Part shown: positions 47,337 to 56,062 of the stretch, piece after piece
Position numbering within the stretch: position 1 is the first letter of the stretch
How the letters are laid out: every line of letters starts with the position of its first letter
Assembly: GCF_021117295.1 (NCBI RefSeq)
Contig: NZ_CP088247.1
Coordinates: forward strand, 2,805,001-2,869,000
Length of the DNA stretch: 64,000 nucleotides
Source: Methylorubrum sp. B1-46
GTDB taxonomy: Bacteria > Pseudomonadota > Alphaproteobacteria > Rhizobiales > Beijerinckiaceae
Reading direction: 5' to 3'
Notes under the pieces: model-generated
Database searches by the model: none
The model's input: the letters and a program-made list of their open reading frames with translations, nothing else
Told to the model about the DNA's origin: nothing
Translations under genes and position numbers: made by a program

Positions 47337-48380
47337 ATGTCCGAGGCAGGAACCGCCTTTCGCGAGCCCGCCGGACGGGCCTTCCCGCTCCCCGACCTCT
47401 ACGAGCGGGTGAGCCGCCATGTGCCGGCCATCGAGTGGCCGGCGCTCGCCCCGGACGTCGAGGCGATCCTCCGCCTGAAACGCGAGCGCAACGCGGTGGT
47501 TCTGGCCCATAATTACCAGGCGCCGGAGATCTTCCACACCGTGGCCGACATCGTCGGCGACAGCCTGGCGCTAGCGCGCGAGGCGGCGCGAGTGGATGCG
47601 GACGTCATTGTCCTGGCCGGCGTTCACTTCATGGCCGAGACCGCCAAGCTCTTGAACCCGGGCAAGACCGTGCTGATGCCCGATATGGCCGCCGGTTGCT
47701 CGCTCGCCGATTCGATTACCGCCGCCGACGTGCGGGCCTTGCGGGCGAAGTATCCCGGCGTGCCGGTGGTGACCTACGTCAACACGTCCGCCGCGGTGAA
47801 GGCGGAATCGGACGTGTGCTGCACCTCCGGCAACGCCGCCGACGTAGTGCGTGCGCTCGGCGTCCCGCGGGTTCTGATGATCCCCGACGAGTTTCTCGCC
47901 CGCAACGTCCAGAGCCAAGTCCCCGAAGTAGAGTTGCTGACTTGGGCGGGTCACTGCGAAGTGCACGAGCGCTTCACGCCAGCCGACATCGCCGACGTGC
48001 GGGACAGCTATCCCGGCATCACCGTCATCGCCCACCCGGAATGCCCGCCGGAGGTGGTCGAGGCCTCGGACTTCTCCGGCTCGACGGCGATGATGATGAA
48101 CTACGTCACCGAGAAGCGGCCCTCGCAGGTCGTGCTCGTGACCGAGTGCTCGATGGCTGACAACATTGCGGTGGCTAACCCGGACATCGAGTTCATCAAG
48201 CCTTGCAATCTTTGCCCGCACATGAAGCGGATCACGCTCAGCAACATCCGCCGCTCGCTCGAGACGATGACGCACGAGATCATCGTCGAGGAAGGACTTG
48301 CCGAACGGGCGCGGCTCGCCGTGGAGCGGATGCTCGCCGTCAAGCCGACCCAGACCGTCTCACCGCGGCAGGCCGCCTGA
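47337..48380 (+). CDS. nadA: Quinolinate synthase A
   Basis: NadA condenses iminoaspartate with dihydroxyacetone phosphate to form quinolinate using a 4Fe-4S cluster. The 347-residue protein has [12 protein letters not shown] near residue 49, [13 protein letters not shown] near 119, [16 protein letters not shown] near 160 and [13 protein letters not shown] near 293, which include the three cluster cysteines. The ATG at 47337 follows AAGGAG. The stop TGA overlaps the nadB ATG. Confidence 0.95.
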   Translation: MSEAGTAFREPAGRAFPLPDLYERVSRHVPAIEWPALAPDVEAILRLKRERNAVVLAHNYQAPEIFHTVADIVGDSLALAREAARVDADVIVLAGVHFMAETAKLLNPGKTVLMPDMAAGCSLADSITAADVRALRAKYPGVPVVTYVNTSAAVKAESDVCCTSGNAADVVRALGVPRVLMIPDEFLARNVQSQVPEVELLTWAGHCEVHERFTPADIADVRDSYPGITVIAHPECPPEVVEASDFSGSTAMMMNYVTEKRPSQVVLVTECSMADNIAVANPDIEFIKPCNLCPHMKRITLSNIRRSLETMTHEIIVEEGLAERARLAVERMLAVKPTQTVSPRQAA

Positions 48381-49906
48381 TGAGCGTCTTCGCCCGGAGT
48401 CCGGCCGACCGGGTGATCGTGGTCGGCGCCGGGGTGGCGGGGCTCGCCACGGCCCTGCGGCTCGCGCCGCGGCCGGTCACCCTCATCACCGCGGCCCCCC
48501 TGGGCACCGGCACGGCGACGGGTTGGGCACAGGGCGGCATCGCCGCCGCGGTTGCCGCCGACGATGCGCCTTCCCTCCACGCCGATGACACGTGTGCGGC
48601 GGGGGCCGGGCTCACCGAACCTGAGGTGGCTTTGCGCGTCGCCGAGGCCGGGCCCGGTCTGATCGACTGGCTCGTCGGCCTCGGCACCGGCTTCGACCGC
48701 GAAGCCGACGGTGCGCTGGCGCTCGGGCTGGAGGCGGCCCATAGCCGCCGCCGCATCGTGCGGGCGCGGGGCGACTCGACCGGCCGCACCGTGCTCGACG
48801 CGCTGGTCTGCGCGGCTCAGGCGACGCCCTCGATCGAGATCCTCGTCGCCGGCCTTCACGGCCTGATGCAGGATGCCGATGGCTGCGTGCGTGGCGTCCT
48901 GTGCGAGCGCGACGGCGTCGCCTTCCGCTTGCCCGCCCGCGCGGTGGTGCTGGCGACCGGCGGCGTCGGCGCGCTCTACGCCTCGACCACCAACCCCCGC
49001 GGCGCTCTGGGACGCGGTCTGCTCGCCGCCGCGCGGGCCGGCGCGGCCCTGCGCGATCTGGAATTCGTGCAGTTCCACCCGACCGCCATCGCGGCTGGCC
49101 GCGATCCCATGCCGCTCGCGACCGAGGCCCTCCGGGGCGAGGGCGCGCGGCTGATCGACGAATTCGGCGCGCCGGTCATGGCCGGCATCGAGGGCGGGGA
49201 TCTCGCCCCGCGCGACGTGGTCGCCCGCGGCATCTTCCAGGCGCTCGGCCGCGGTCGCACCGTCTATCTCGACACGACCGGCCGTCTCGGCGAGCGCATG
49301 CCGCAGCGCTTCCCGACGGTCGCCGCGCTCTGCGCCGAGGCCGGGATCGACCCGGCCGTGCAGCCGATTCCGGTCCGTCCGGCGGCACACTACCATATGG
49401 GCGGCATCCTCGTGGACGAGGCCGGCCGCAGCACCGTGCCGGGCCTCTGGGCCTGCGGCGAGGTCTCCTCGACCGGGCTGCACGGCGCCAACCGGCTTGC
49501 CAGCAACTCGCTCCTCGAAGCTCTGGCCTTCGCGCCCCGCATCGCGGCGTCGATCGGCGACGCGTCGGCGCTCGTGGGAGTCGACCGGCCGGCGCCTCTG
49601 CCTGAGATCCGACCGGAGGTCCCGGCGGTACTGACCGAGATTCGCAGCCTCATGGAACGCAGCGTCGGCGTCGTGCGCGACGAGGTGGGGCTGTCGCAGG
49701 CCGTGGCGCATCTCACCAATCTTTCCGAGCGCGGCTCCGATGCGGCCGCGACTGGCTTGATGATCGCCCGGTCCGCGCTCGACCGGTGCGAGAGCCGCGG
49801 CGCCCATTGGCGCAGCGACTACCCGGGTCAGCTTCCGGCCCGGCACTCCGTGCTTACGCCCGCCGCGGCGGAGGCTCCCGCGCTTCAGGAACTCACCGAT
49901 GCCTGA
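48380..49906 (+). CDS. nadB: L-aspartate oxidase
   Basis: NadB oxidises L-aspartate to iminoaspartate with FAD, the first step of bacterial NAD synthesis. The 508-residue protein has VIVVGAGVAGLATALRLAP at the N-terminus, GWAQGGIAAAVAADD near 47 and EFVQFHPTAIAAGRDP with EALRGEGARLIDE near 230, plus AAHYHMGGILVDEAGR near 340. The start overlaps the nadA stop; nadC overlaps its end by 8 bases. Confidence 0.95.
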   Translation: MSVFARSPADRVIVVGAGVAGLATALRLAPRPVTLITAAPLGTGTATGWAQGGIAAAVAADDAPSLHADDTCAAGAGLTEPEVALRVAEAGPGLIDWLVGLGTGFDREADGALALGLEAAHSRRRIVRARGDSTGRTVLDALVCAAQATPSIEILVAGLHGLMQDADGCVRGVLCERDGVAFRLPARAVVLATGGVGALYASTTNPRGALGRGLLAAARAGAALRDLEFVQFHPTAIAAGRDPMPLATEALRGEGARLIDEFGAPVMAGIEGGDLAPRDVVARGIFQALGRGRTVYLDTTGRLGERMPQRFPTVAALCAEAGIDPAVQPIPVRPAAHYHMGGILVDEAGRSTVPGLWACGEVSSTGLHGANRLASNSLLEALAFAPRIAASIGDASALVGVDRPAPLPEIRPEVPAVLTEIRSLMERSVGVVRDEVGLSQAVAHLTNLSERGSDAAATGLMIARSALDRCESRGAHWRSDYPGQLPARHSVLTPAAAEAPALQELTDA

Positions 49907-50759
49907 CGACGTCCTGCTGCCGCTCCCGCGCCTCCTCGTCGAGCCGGTGGTGCGGGCAGCCCTCCTCGAAGATCTCGGCCGGGCCGGCGACATTACCACG
50001 GATGCCATCATTCCGGCGGGCGAGCGCATGGAGGCGGTCATCGCCTCCCGGCAGGACGGCGTGATCGCCGGTACGGACGCCGCGGCTATCGCCTTCGCGC
50101 TGATCGACCCCAGCCTCTCGGTCTCGGTCGAGCGGCCGGACGGCAGCCGCGTCGCGCCGGGCGATACGGTGATTCGCCTCTCCGGCCCGGCCCGCGCCGT
50201 GCTGACGGCCGAGCGTGTCGCCCTCAACCTGCTCTGCCGCCTGAGCGGGGTCGCCACGGCGACAGCCTCCCTGGTCGACGCGGCCCGGCCTCACGGCAAG
50301 GCGCGGATCGTCTGCACCCGCAAGACCACGCCGGGCCTGCGGGCGCTGGAGAAGCACGCCGTGCGGGCGGGTGGGGGCTCGAATCACCGCTTCGGCCTCG
50401 ACGATGCGGTGCTGATCAAGGACAATCACGTCGCGGTCGCGGGCGGCATCATCCCGGCCATCGAGCGGGCGCGGGCGAAGACCGGCCACCTCGTCAAGAT
50501 CGAGGTCGAGGTCGATACTCTGGCGCAGCTTGAGCAGGCGCTCTCGGTCGGTGCCGACGCGGTCCTTCTCGACAACATGAGCCCCGACACCCTTCGGCAG
50601 GCCGTGGCCACGGTCGATGGGCGCGCCGTGACCGAGGCTTCGGGCCGGATCAACCGGGAGACCGTCGGAGCGGTCGCCGCCTCGGGAGTCGATCTGATCT
50701 CGGTCGGCTGGATCACACACAGTTCGGCGATCATCGATCTGGGCCTCGACGCGGCGTAG
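49899..50759 (+). CDS. nadC: Quinolinate phosphoribosyltransferase (decarboxylating)
   Basis: NadC converts quinolinate and PRPP to nicotinate mononucleotide. The 286-residue protein has VALNLLCRLSGVATATASLV near residue 107, IVCTRKTTPGLRALEKHAVR near 138, GGGSNHRFGLDDAVLIKDNH near 158, and EVDTLAQLEQAL near 205. The ATG overlaps the nadB 3' end, completing the nadABC operon. Confidence 0.96.
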   Translation: MPDDVLLPLPRLLVEPVVRAALLEDLGRAGDITTDAIIPAGERMEAVIASRQDGVIAGTDAAAIAFALIDPSLSVSVERPDGSRVAPGDTVIRLSGPARAVLTAERVALNLLCRLSGVATATASLVDAARPHGKARIVCTRKTTPGLRALEKHAVRAGGGSNHRFGLDDAVLIKDNHVAVAGGIIPAIERARAKTGHLVKIEVEVDTLAQLEQALSVGADAVLLDNMSPDTLRQAVATVDGRAVTEASGRINRETVGAVAASGVDLISVGWITHSSAIIDLGLDAA

Positions 50760-50763
50760 GCCG

Positions 50764-51261
50764 TCAGGCGCCGAGCCCGTCCCTCCGCATCCGGTAGCGC
50801 CGGAAGGCCTGCCCGTTCCGCGTCACCGTTTCCGCCTCGACGACGTGAAAGCCGGCCGCTCCGAAAAACGGTCGGGCGGTCAGGCTTGCCTCGGTTCGTA
50901 GCACGCCGACGCCGAGATCCAGCGCCATCGTCTCGACAGCTCGCAGCAGCGCCCGCGCGACGCCTCGGCGTCCGTGTGCGGGATGGACGTAGAGCATGTC
51001 GAGGCGGCCGTCCGGTTCGAGATCCGCGAACCCTGCCGCTTCCGTGCCGATCCAGGCGACCCGGCAATGCCCCCGCATCCGCCGCTCCGTCCAGACGGCC
51101 CGATCGATTCGCGACCAAGCCTCGATCTGCGCCGGATCGTAATCGGCTGAAGCAGTCTCGCGCAGGGCGGAATGGAAGATGCCAATGACGGCTTCGAGAT
51201 CGCTTGCGTGATAGGGGCGACAATCGATCCGTCCCCAGCCCGATGCTTTGACCGGTTCCAT
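50764..51261 (-). CDS. GNAT family N-acetyltransferase
   Basis: This 165-residue protein has a GNAT fold with LDMLYVHPAHGRRGVARALL near residue 88, containing the acetyl-CoA binding HGRRGVA loop, and a conserved FFGAAGFHVVEAE near 128. The substrate is unknown. The ATG at 51261 gives MEPVKASGWGRI. It is convergent with nadC, with only four bases between the stops. Confidence 0.87.
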   Translation of the reverse strand: MEPVKASGWGRIDCRPYHASDLEAVIGIFHSALRETASADYDPAQIEAWSRIDRAVWTERRMRGHCRVAWIGTEAAGFADLEPDGRLDMLYVHPAHGRRGVARALLRAVETMALDLGVGVLRTEASLTARPFFGAAGFHVVEAETVTRNGQAFRRYRMRRDGLGA

Positions 51262-51463
51262 CCGCCGACGATAATCCTTGCTCGTAAGGCCAAGCTGCCA
51301 CAGTGTGGCCACCGTGTCACGAGGACGGTTGAACCGGTTGCGGAGCACAAATCAAGCTTGGCTTTAAGCGGCGAGCGTTTACGCGTTGGCGAGGGTCCGC
51401 ACGGCATCGTGCGGCGGTGTTTCCACCGCGTCCCCTATTTTTCGCCTGCCCCGAGAGGCCCTG

Positions 51464-52114
51464 ATGCGCCGTTTCGTCGTTGCCCTGGGCGGGCTTGCCT
51501 GCGCGACGGTCGCGCTTGCAAGCCCCGCTGCCGCCTATGAGATCGACCCGCTCACCCGCCAGCCGCTGACCGAGGTGCTGACGGTTCGCGTGCGCCCGCA
51601 GAACGCGGCTCTCCCCGCCGACGTGCCGGGCGCCGCAGCCGATCCGCTTGCCTCGACCGTGCCGCAGATGACCGCGATCCCGCGCGAGACAGTGTCCTAT
51701 GCCGGCCCGTACGCGCCCGGCACCATCATCGTCTCGACCACCGAGCGCCGGCTCTACCTCGTCCAGCCCGGCGGCGAAGCCCTGCGCTACGGTGTCGGCG
51801 TCGGCCGGCCCGGCTTCACCTGGGGCGGCACCCAAACCGTCACGATGAAGCGTGAGTGGCCCGATTGGCGCCCGCCCGCCGAGATGCTGCGCCGCCGCCC
51901 CGATCTTCCGCGCTACATGAAGGGCGGCATCGAGAATCCGCTCGGCGCCCGCGCCATGTATCTCGGCAACACGATCTACCGCATCCACGGCTCCAATGAG
52001 CCGGAGACGATCGGCACCGCCGTCTCCTCGGGCTGCATCCGCATGACCAACGAGGACGTGACGGACCTCTACAGCCGCGTGAAGGTCGGCGCTCGGGTCG
52101 TCGTCCAGCGCTAA
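51464..52114 (+). CDS. L,D-transpeptidase (YkuD/ErfK type)
   Basis: This 216-residue protein is exported (MRRFVVALGGLACATVALAS, AAA cleavage) and has a YkuD domain. The catalytic motif IHGSNEPETIGTAVSSGCIR contains the conserved His and the active Cys, both in the right spacing. The preceding IIVSTTERRLYLVQPGGEAL is the family's strand pair. Such enzymes crosslink peptidoglycan by 3-3 bonds or anchor lipoproteins. The start is ATG 51464. Confidence 0.94.
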   Translation: MRRFVVALGGLACATVALASPAAAYEIDPLTRQPLTEVLTVRVRPQNAALPADVPGAAADPLASTVPQMTAIPRETVSYAGPYAPGTIIVSTTERRLYLVQPGGEALRYGVGVGRPGFTWGGTQTVTMKREWPDWRPPAEMLRRRPDLPRYMKGGIENPLGARAMYLGNTIYRIHGSNEPETIGTAVSSGCIRMTNEDVTDLYSRVKVGARVVVQR

Positions 52115-52137
52115 TCGCCTATTCGAGGCACGATGAG

Positions 52138-52170
52138 AAAGGGCCGGGAGGGATGCCGGCCCTTTTCTTT
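52138..52170 (+). terminator. Intrinsic terminator after L,D-transpeptidase
   Basis: AAAGGGCCGG with CCGGCCCTTTT forms a stem with an 8-base loop, followed by TTTTCTTTTG. It lies 24 bases after the stop and also precedes the convergent small gene. Confidence 0.85.
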
Positions 52171-52192
52171 TGACCGTCGATGCGGGCCCGCC

Positions 52193-52330
52193 TCAGCCGA
52201 TCAAGAGCAAGCTGAGCACGATGGCAGCGGCACCGCCAGCGACGGCAAGGCCGAGGATGACGACGCTGCTGAGTTGATCGACGGTGTTCACGTCCTGACC
52301 GATGCGGTGCCGGGAATCTGTCGCCGCCAT
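52193..52330 (-). CDS. Small single-span membrane protein (45 aa)
   Basis: A 45-residue frame starts at ATG 52330: MAATDSRHRIGQDVNTVDQL then a single membrane helix SSVVILGLAVAGGAAAIVLS ending LLLIG. GAAGC lies five bases upstream as a possible ribosome site. It has no recognised domain. It lies between an L,D-transpeptidase and a DUF2171 protein. Confidence 0.5.
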   Translation of the reverse strand: MAATDSRHRIGQDVNTVDQLSSVVILGLAVAGGAAAIVLSLLLIG

Positions 52331-52493
52331 GCGTTGCTTCCTGTCGATGCGGTTGATCTCGCACGCCAACGGCGATGCAGGCGGATGGTTCAATGCCACG
52401 CTGTCGCGGGGCCGCATCCGGCCGCGGACGAGGCGACGAGCGGAACCTGCATCCGATCAGTCGGTTGGCCCCGCTTAACGCAGGAGGACAGCC

Positions 52494-52736
52494 ATGGTCG
52501 ATGCCAGCCAAATCCGCGAGCACGCCACCGTCGTCGGTTCGGACGGCGGCCATGTCGGCACCGTCGATCACGTCGCCAAGGGCGAGATCAAGCTGACGAA
52601 GAAGGACGCCGAAGCGGGCGGTCTTCACCACTACATCCCGCTCGACTTCGTCATCGCCGTCGAGGGCGATCAAGTCCGGCTCAACCGGAGCGCCGACGAG
52701 GTGAAGAAGGAGTGGAGCACGTCGGGCGCCGCTTGA
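52494..52736 (+). CDS. DUF2171 domain protein
   Basis: This 80-residue protein is a DUF2171 protein with a PRC-barrel-like beta fold: MVDASQIREHATVVGSDGGH, KGEIKLTKKDAEAGGLHHYI and SADEVKKEWST. Members are small cytosolic proteins of unknown role common in alphaproteobacteria. GGAGG lies ten bases upstream of the ATG. Confidence 0.88.
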   Translation: MVDASQIREHATVVGSDGGHVGTVDHVAKGEIKLTKKDAEAGGLHHYIPLDFVIAVEGDQVRLNRSADEVKKEWSTSGAA

Positions 52737-52843
52737 CCGGTATGTCTGCCGTTTCCTGATCGGACAGCAGAGACCTCACCTGATTTCATGGGCCGCAGCG
52801 GCATCACGTTGTCGCGGTCGGCGACCGACGCAAGGAGAATAAT

Positions 52844-53002
52844 GTGACCGCACACAACGATCGGCCGCAATCCGAGACGGAGCCGAAGCCCGTCGGCGAT
52901 CCGCCTCCTGCATCTCAGGCGCCGGCCGGGGATCCTCCGGCGCCGCGGCCGGATGCGATCCCCGAGGAGGATCTCGAAGAGGTCGAGGAACAGCCGAGCT
53001 GA
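52844..53002 (+). CDS. Small acidic Pro-rich protein (52 aa)
   Basis: A 52-residue frame starts at GTG 52844, six bases after AAGGAG, a near-perfect ribosome site. It is disordered and Pro/Glu/Ala-rich (SETEPKPVGDPPPASQAPAG), ending IPEEDLEEVEEQPS. Function unknown; no hydrophobic segment. It is followed by a perfect palindrome before the convergent DUF971 gene. Confidence 0.55.
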   Translation: MTAHNDRPQSETEPKPVGDPPPASQAPAGDPPAPRPDAIPEEDLEEVEEQPS

Positions 53003-53011
53003 TATATTTTA

Positions 53012-53035
53012 CGGGTCGTCTCATGAGACGACCCG
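53012..53035. terminator. Perfect 24-bp palindrome between convergent genes
   Basis: The 12-bp arms CGGGTCGTCTCA and TGAGACGACCCG have no loop and lie between convergent stops at 53002 and 53051. It may act as a bidirectional terminator, although no long T-run follows on either side. Confidence 0.5.
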
Positions 53036-53050
53036 CACCGGCCTGAAAAA

Positions 53051-53479
53051 TCAGTGGCACCCGCAGCTTCCGCTGCCGCAACCACCAGCGCCGTGGCTCG
53101 TCTTCGCCGGTGCGCTGGCCACGCGGTCGCGCGTCAGGCCGCGCTCCTCCAGCTCGCGAAGGTAGGTCGACCAGCGGCTCCGGTACTCACGGCCGAGGTC
53201 GAACAGGTAGTCCCAGCCGTAGATGCCGGTATCGTGCATGTCGTCGAAGAAGAGCTTCACGGCGTAGTTGCCGACCGGCTCGACCGAGAGAATGGCGACG
53301 TCGCGCTTGCCGCCCAGCACCTTGCGTTCTGCCGGAGAATGGCCTTGAACCTCCGCGGAGGGACTCGACACGCGCAAGTATTCGGCGGGCAGTTCGAAGC
53401 GGCCGCCCCCGTCGAAAGCCACGGTCAGGATCCGCTTGTCGCCGGACAGGCGGATTTCTGTGGGCCAGCGCTCACTCAT
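53051..53479 (-). CDS. DUF971 (gamma-butyrobetaine hydroxylase-like N-domain) protein with Cys-rich tail
   Basis: This 142-residue protein has the DUF971 domain: IRLSGDKRILTVAFDGGGRF near the start, LPAEYLRVSSPSAEVQGH, and HDTGIYGWDYLFDLGRE near 95. The C-terminal GGCGSGSCGCH is a Cys-rich tail. I took the internal ATG (MSERWPTEIRL). DUF971 proteins are often near Mrp-type Fe-S ATPases; here it is divergent from moaA with about 140 bases between starts. Confidence 0.85.
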   Translation of the reverse strand: MSERWPTEIRLSGDKRILTVAFDGGGRFELPAEYLRVSSPSAEVQGHSPAERKVLGGKRDVAILSVEPVGNYAVKLFFDDMHDTGIYGWDYLFDLGREYRSRWSTYLRELEERGLTRDRVASAPAKTSHGAGGCGSGSCGCH

Positions 53480-53622
53480 GACGGTCTGTTCCACGCTCTC
53501 ATGCCGGCGTTGCACCCATGTGCTTGCCGGAAAATGCCACCGCCCTCATATGGATGGCGATGTTGGATCTGTCAGCCGACAAAACCGTCAACGCCGGAAA
53601 CGAGTCAGGGTCAGAGGCGCGC

Positions 53623-54657
53623 ATGTGGGGTCCCGCCGAAGACGCGCCTGCGCCTGTGCGCCCGGCGCCCCTGATCGACCCATTCCAGCGGGCGATCACT
53701 TACCTGCGCATCTCGGTGACGGATCGCTGCGATTTCCGCTGTGCCTATTGCATGGCGGAGGACATGCAGTTCCTGCCTAAACGCGATCTGCTGACCCTCG
53801 AAGAGCTCGACCGGCTCTGCGGCGTCTTCATTGATCGCGGCGTGCGCAAGCTGCGGATTACCGGCGGCGAGCCGCTGGTGCGCCGGGATATTATGCACCT
53901 GTTCCGCCGGCTCTCGCGCCATCTGAAGAGCGGCGCACTCGACGAACTCACGCTGACGACTAACGGCTCGCAGCTCGCGCGCTTCGCGCCCGAACTCGCC
54001 GATCTCGGCGTGCGCCGGATCAATGTTTCGCTCGATACCCTCGACCCGCAGAAATTCCGGGACATCACCCGGCGTGGTGACCTCGCGGTGGTGCTGGCCG
54101 GCATCGAGGCGGCGCGGGCCGCCGGCATCAAAGTCAAGATCAACGCGGTGGCGCTCAAGGGCGTCAACGAGGACGAGATCGCCGACATGATTGCCTGGGC
54201 CCACGGCCTCGGCATGGACATGACCCTGATCGAGGTGATGCCGCTCGGCGAGATCGAGGGCGATCGCACCGACCAGTTCCTGCCGCTCTCGGTCGCGCGC
54301 GAGCGCCTGGAACAGCGCTTTACCCTGACCCCTCTGCCCGACCGTACCGGCGGACCGGCCCGCTACGTGCGGATCGAAGAGACCGGCGGACGGCTCGGCT
54401 TCATCACTCCTCTGACGCATAATTTCTGCGAAAGCTGCAACCGCGTGCGCCTCACCTGCACCGGCAAGCTCTACATGTGCCTCGGCCAGGAGGATGCGGC
54501 GGACCTGCGGGCGGCCCTGCGCGCCTCGCCCGACGACGCACTGGTGACGCAGGCCGTCGTCGAGGCAATCTCCCGCAAGCCCAAGGGCCACGACTTCGTC
54601 ATCGAGCGTGCCCGCCCGGCCGCCGTGCCGCGGCACATGAGCGTGACCGGCGGCTGA
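53623..54657 (+). CDS. moaA: GTP 3',8-cyclase MoaA
   Basis: MoaA, with MoaC, turns GTP into the molybdopterin precursor cPMP. The radical-SAM motif CDFRCAYC lies at about residues 36-43 and the C-terminal cluster cysteines are in [18 protein letters not shown]. The C-terminal VTGG supplies the GG required for activity. I chose the ATG at 53623 because AGAGG lies five bases upstream; longer in-frame starts reach 53518. moaC and other molybdopterin genes are not adjacent. Confidence 0.93.
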   Translation: MWGPAEDAPAPVRPAPLIDPFQRAITYLRISVTDRCDFRCAYCMAEDMQFLPKRDLLTLEELDRLCGVFIDRGVRKLRITGGEPLVRRDIMHLFRRLSRHLKSGALDELTLTTNGSQLARFAPELADLGVRRINVSLDTLDPQKFRDITRRGDLAVVLAGIEAARAAGIKVKINAVALKGVNEDEIADMIAWAHGLGMDMTLIEVMPLGEIEGDRTDQFLPLSVARERLEQRFTLTPLPDRTGGPARYVRIEETGGRLGFITPLTHNFCESCNRVRLTCTGKLYMCLGQEDAADLRAALRASPDDALVTQAVVEAISRKPKGHDFVIERARPAAVPRHMSVTGG

Positions 54658-55099
54658 TCGCCGTCATCCAAAGCGGGAGAGACGCCGACGCCAATTGCCG
54701 GTGCTGCAAGGCCTCGGCGACACTCGATCGCGGCGCAATCCTGCGATCGGGTGTCGCCGCACGGTAAGGCGGCTGGTATTGTGCGGATGAATCGAGCGAT
54801 CCAACTCTTCGAAAACACCTTTATCTAAGATACCTGCCTTGTCAAAAATCGCGGTAATCATATTTTGTCTTGCCTATTTTGTTTGATCGATTGAGTTTTG
54901 TTCCAAATCGTTACGGTGTCTGCCGGCCTTCAGCATAGCAATGTCCGGACTGCAATCGTCGGCAAGAGGGCCTTGTCCGCTTCAATCGAGCGATGATCGA
55001 TGATACGCCCCTCGGATCGAACGTCTTACCGGCACGCTCGAACGTCGAAGACGACCATCCTATCCTTTCGAAGCAAAGATACTGATAGAAAGACTGCCG
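54658..55099. other. AT-rich intergenic region upstream of methyltransferase
   Basis: This 442-base region is normal to about 54770 and then AT-rich, most clearly at 54838-54915 (runs such as TTTTGTTTGATC). No gene or RNA is supported. It merges into the lower-GC methyltransferase gene and may mark transferred DNA. Confidence 0.5.
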
Positions 55100-55960
55100 A
55101 TGCCGGAGTTTCTGAGTGAAATAAAGCACAAATTCTTCGGTGCGGGACGTCGCGGGCCAGCTTCACGAGTTAATGGCGTCGAGGAATTGTCGCTCGATCC
55201 GATCCATCTCGATCCTGAAACGCGGGAATGGATGGAGTCTTATCGCAGCTCCTCCGGGGTCGATCCGCTTTTCGATGACAAAGACATGCTCCTCCGGGCG
55301 TACATCAAGTACATCGGAAACTTTGAGGGCGTACGACATTATTTCGTGAGCGGAAATTACGACGCAGACTGGATGCTCGGCGTTCTCGGAAAGTATGTGC
55401 AGAATCCAAGTCCCAAAGTTCTGGAATTCGCATCGGGCTTTGGTCGCGTCGGGCGGTTCATGACGTCCAAGCGACCGGATCTGGATTTTACCGCGTCCGA
55501 CATTCATCCTGCGGCGATCGCATTCATGCGGGAGCGGCTGGCCATGAAGGCCGAGCTCTCCTCTTTCGAGCCCGAACAGCTCGACATCCCGAAGAACACC
55601 TTCGATTTTATCTTCGTCCTATCGCTGTTTTCCCATCTGCCTCACGCCTCGTTCAGTCGCTGGCTGAGGGCGCTCCTGAGTCTGTTGCAGCCGAACGGCG
55701 TGCTGCTGTTCACCACATCGGGTGAGAACTCGATGGAGCATCAGCCCCATATCGCAGTGAATTACGATAAGAAGAAGGGATATGGCTACTTCGGGAATGA
55801 TTCCGACCAGCCGGATTTGTCGACCGCCGTCTACGGAACGATGGCGGTCGACTTCGAATATGTCGTCCGGCAAATCAGATCTGCTTCGGACGATGTCATC
55901 GTCAGCTACGAGCGGGGTGCATGGCATCCTCAGGATGTGTGGGTGATCCGACGCCGGTGA
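55100..55960 (+). CDS. Class I SAM-dependent methyltransferase-like protein
   Basis: This 286-residue protein has a Rossmann-fold methyltransferase core: SPKVLEFASGFGRVGRFMTS near residue 103 (motif I), LDFTASDIHPAAI near 127, NTFDFIFVLSLFSHLP near 168 and LLQPNGVLLFTTSGEN near 190. The substrate is unknown. Codon use and GC are lower than in neighbours (for example AAA, ATT and GAA are common), suggesting recent acquisition. The upstream gap is AT-rich. Confidence 0.8.
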   Translation: MPEFLSEIKHKFFGAGRRGPASRVNGVEELSLDPIHLDPETREWMESYRSSSGVDPLFDDKDMLLRAYIKYIGNFEGVRHYFVSGNYDADWMLGVLGKYVQNPSPKVLEFASGFGRVGRFMTSKRPDLDFTASDIHPAAIAFMRERLAMKAELSSFEPEQLDIPKNTFDFIFVLSLFSHLPHASFSRWLRALLSLLQPNGVLLFTTSGENSMEHQPHIAVNYDKKKGYGYFGNDSDQPDLSTAVYGTMAVDFEYVVRQIRSASDDVIVSYERGAWHPQDVWVIRRR

Positions 55961-56062
55961 GCGTGGCACCGTTTACCGACGCAAACATCGTTTTGAACAA
56001 TCTGCTCGCCGGAATTGAGCCGGCCGCCTGTATTCCAGTTGGATGACGGAGAACGGAGTCCC

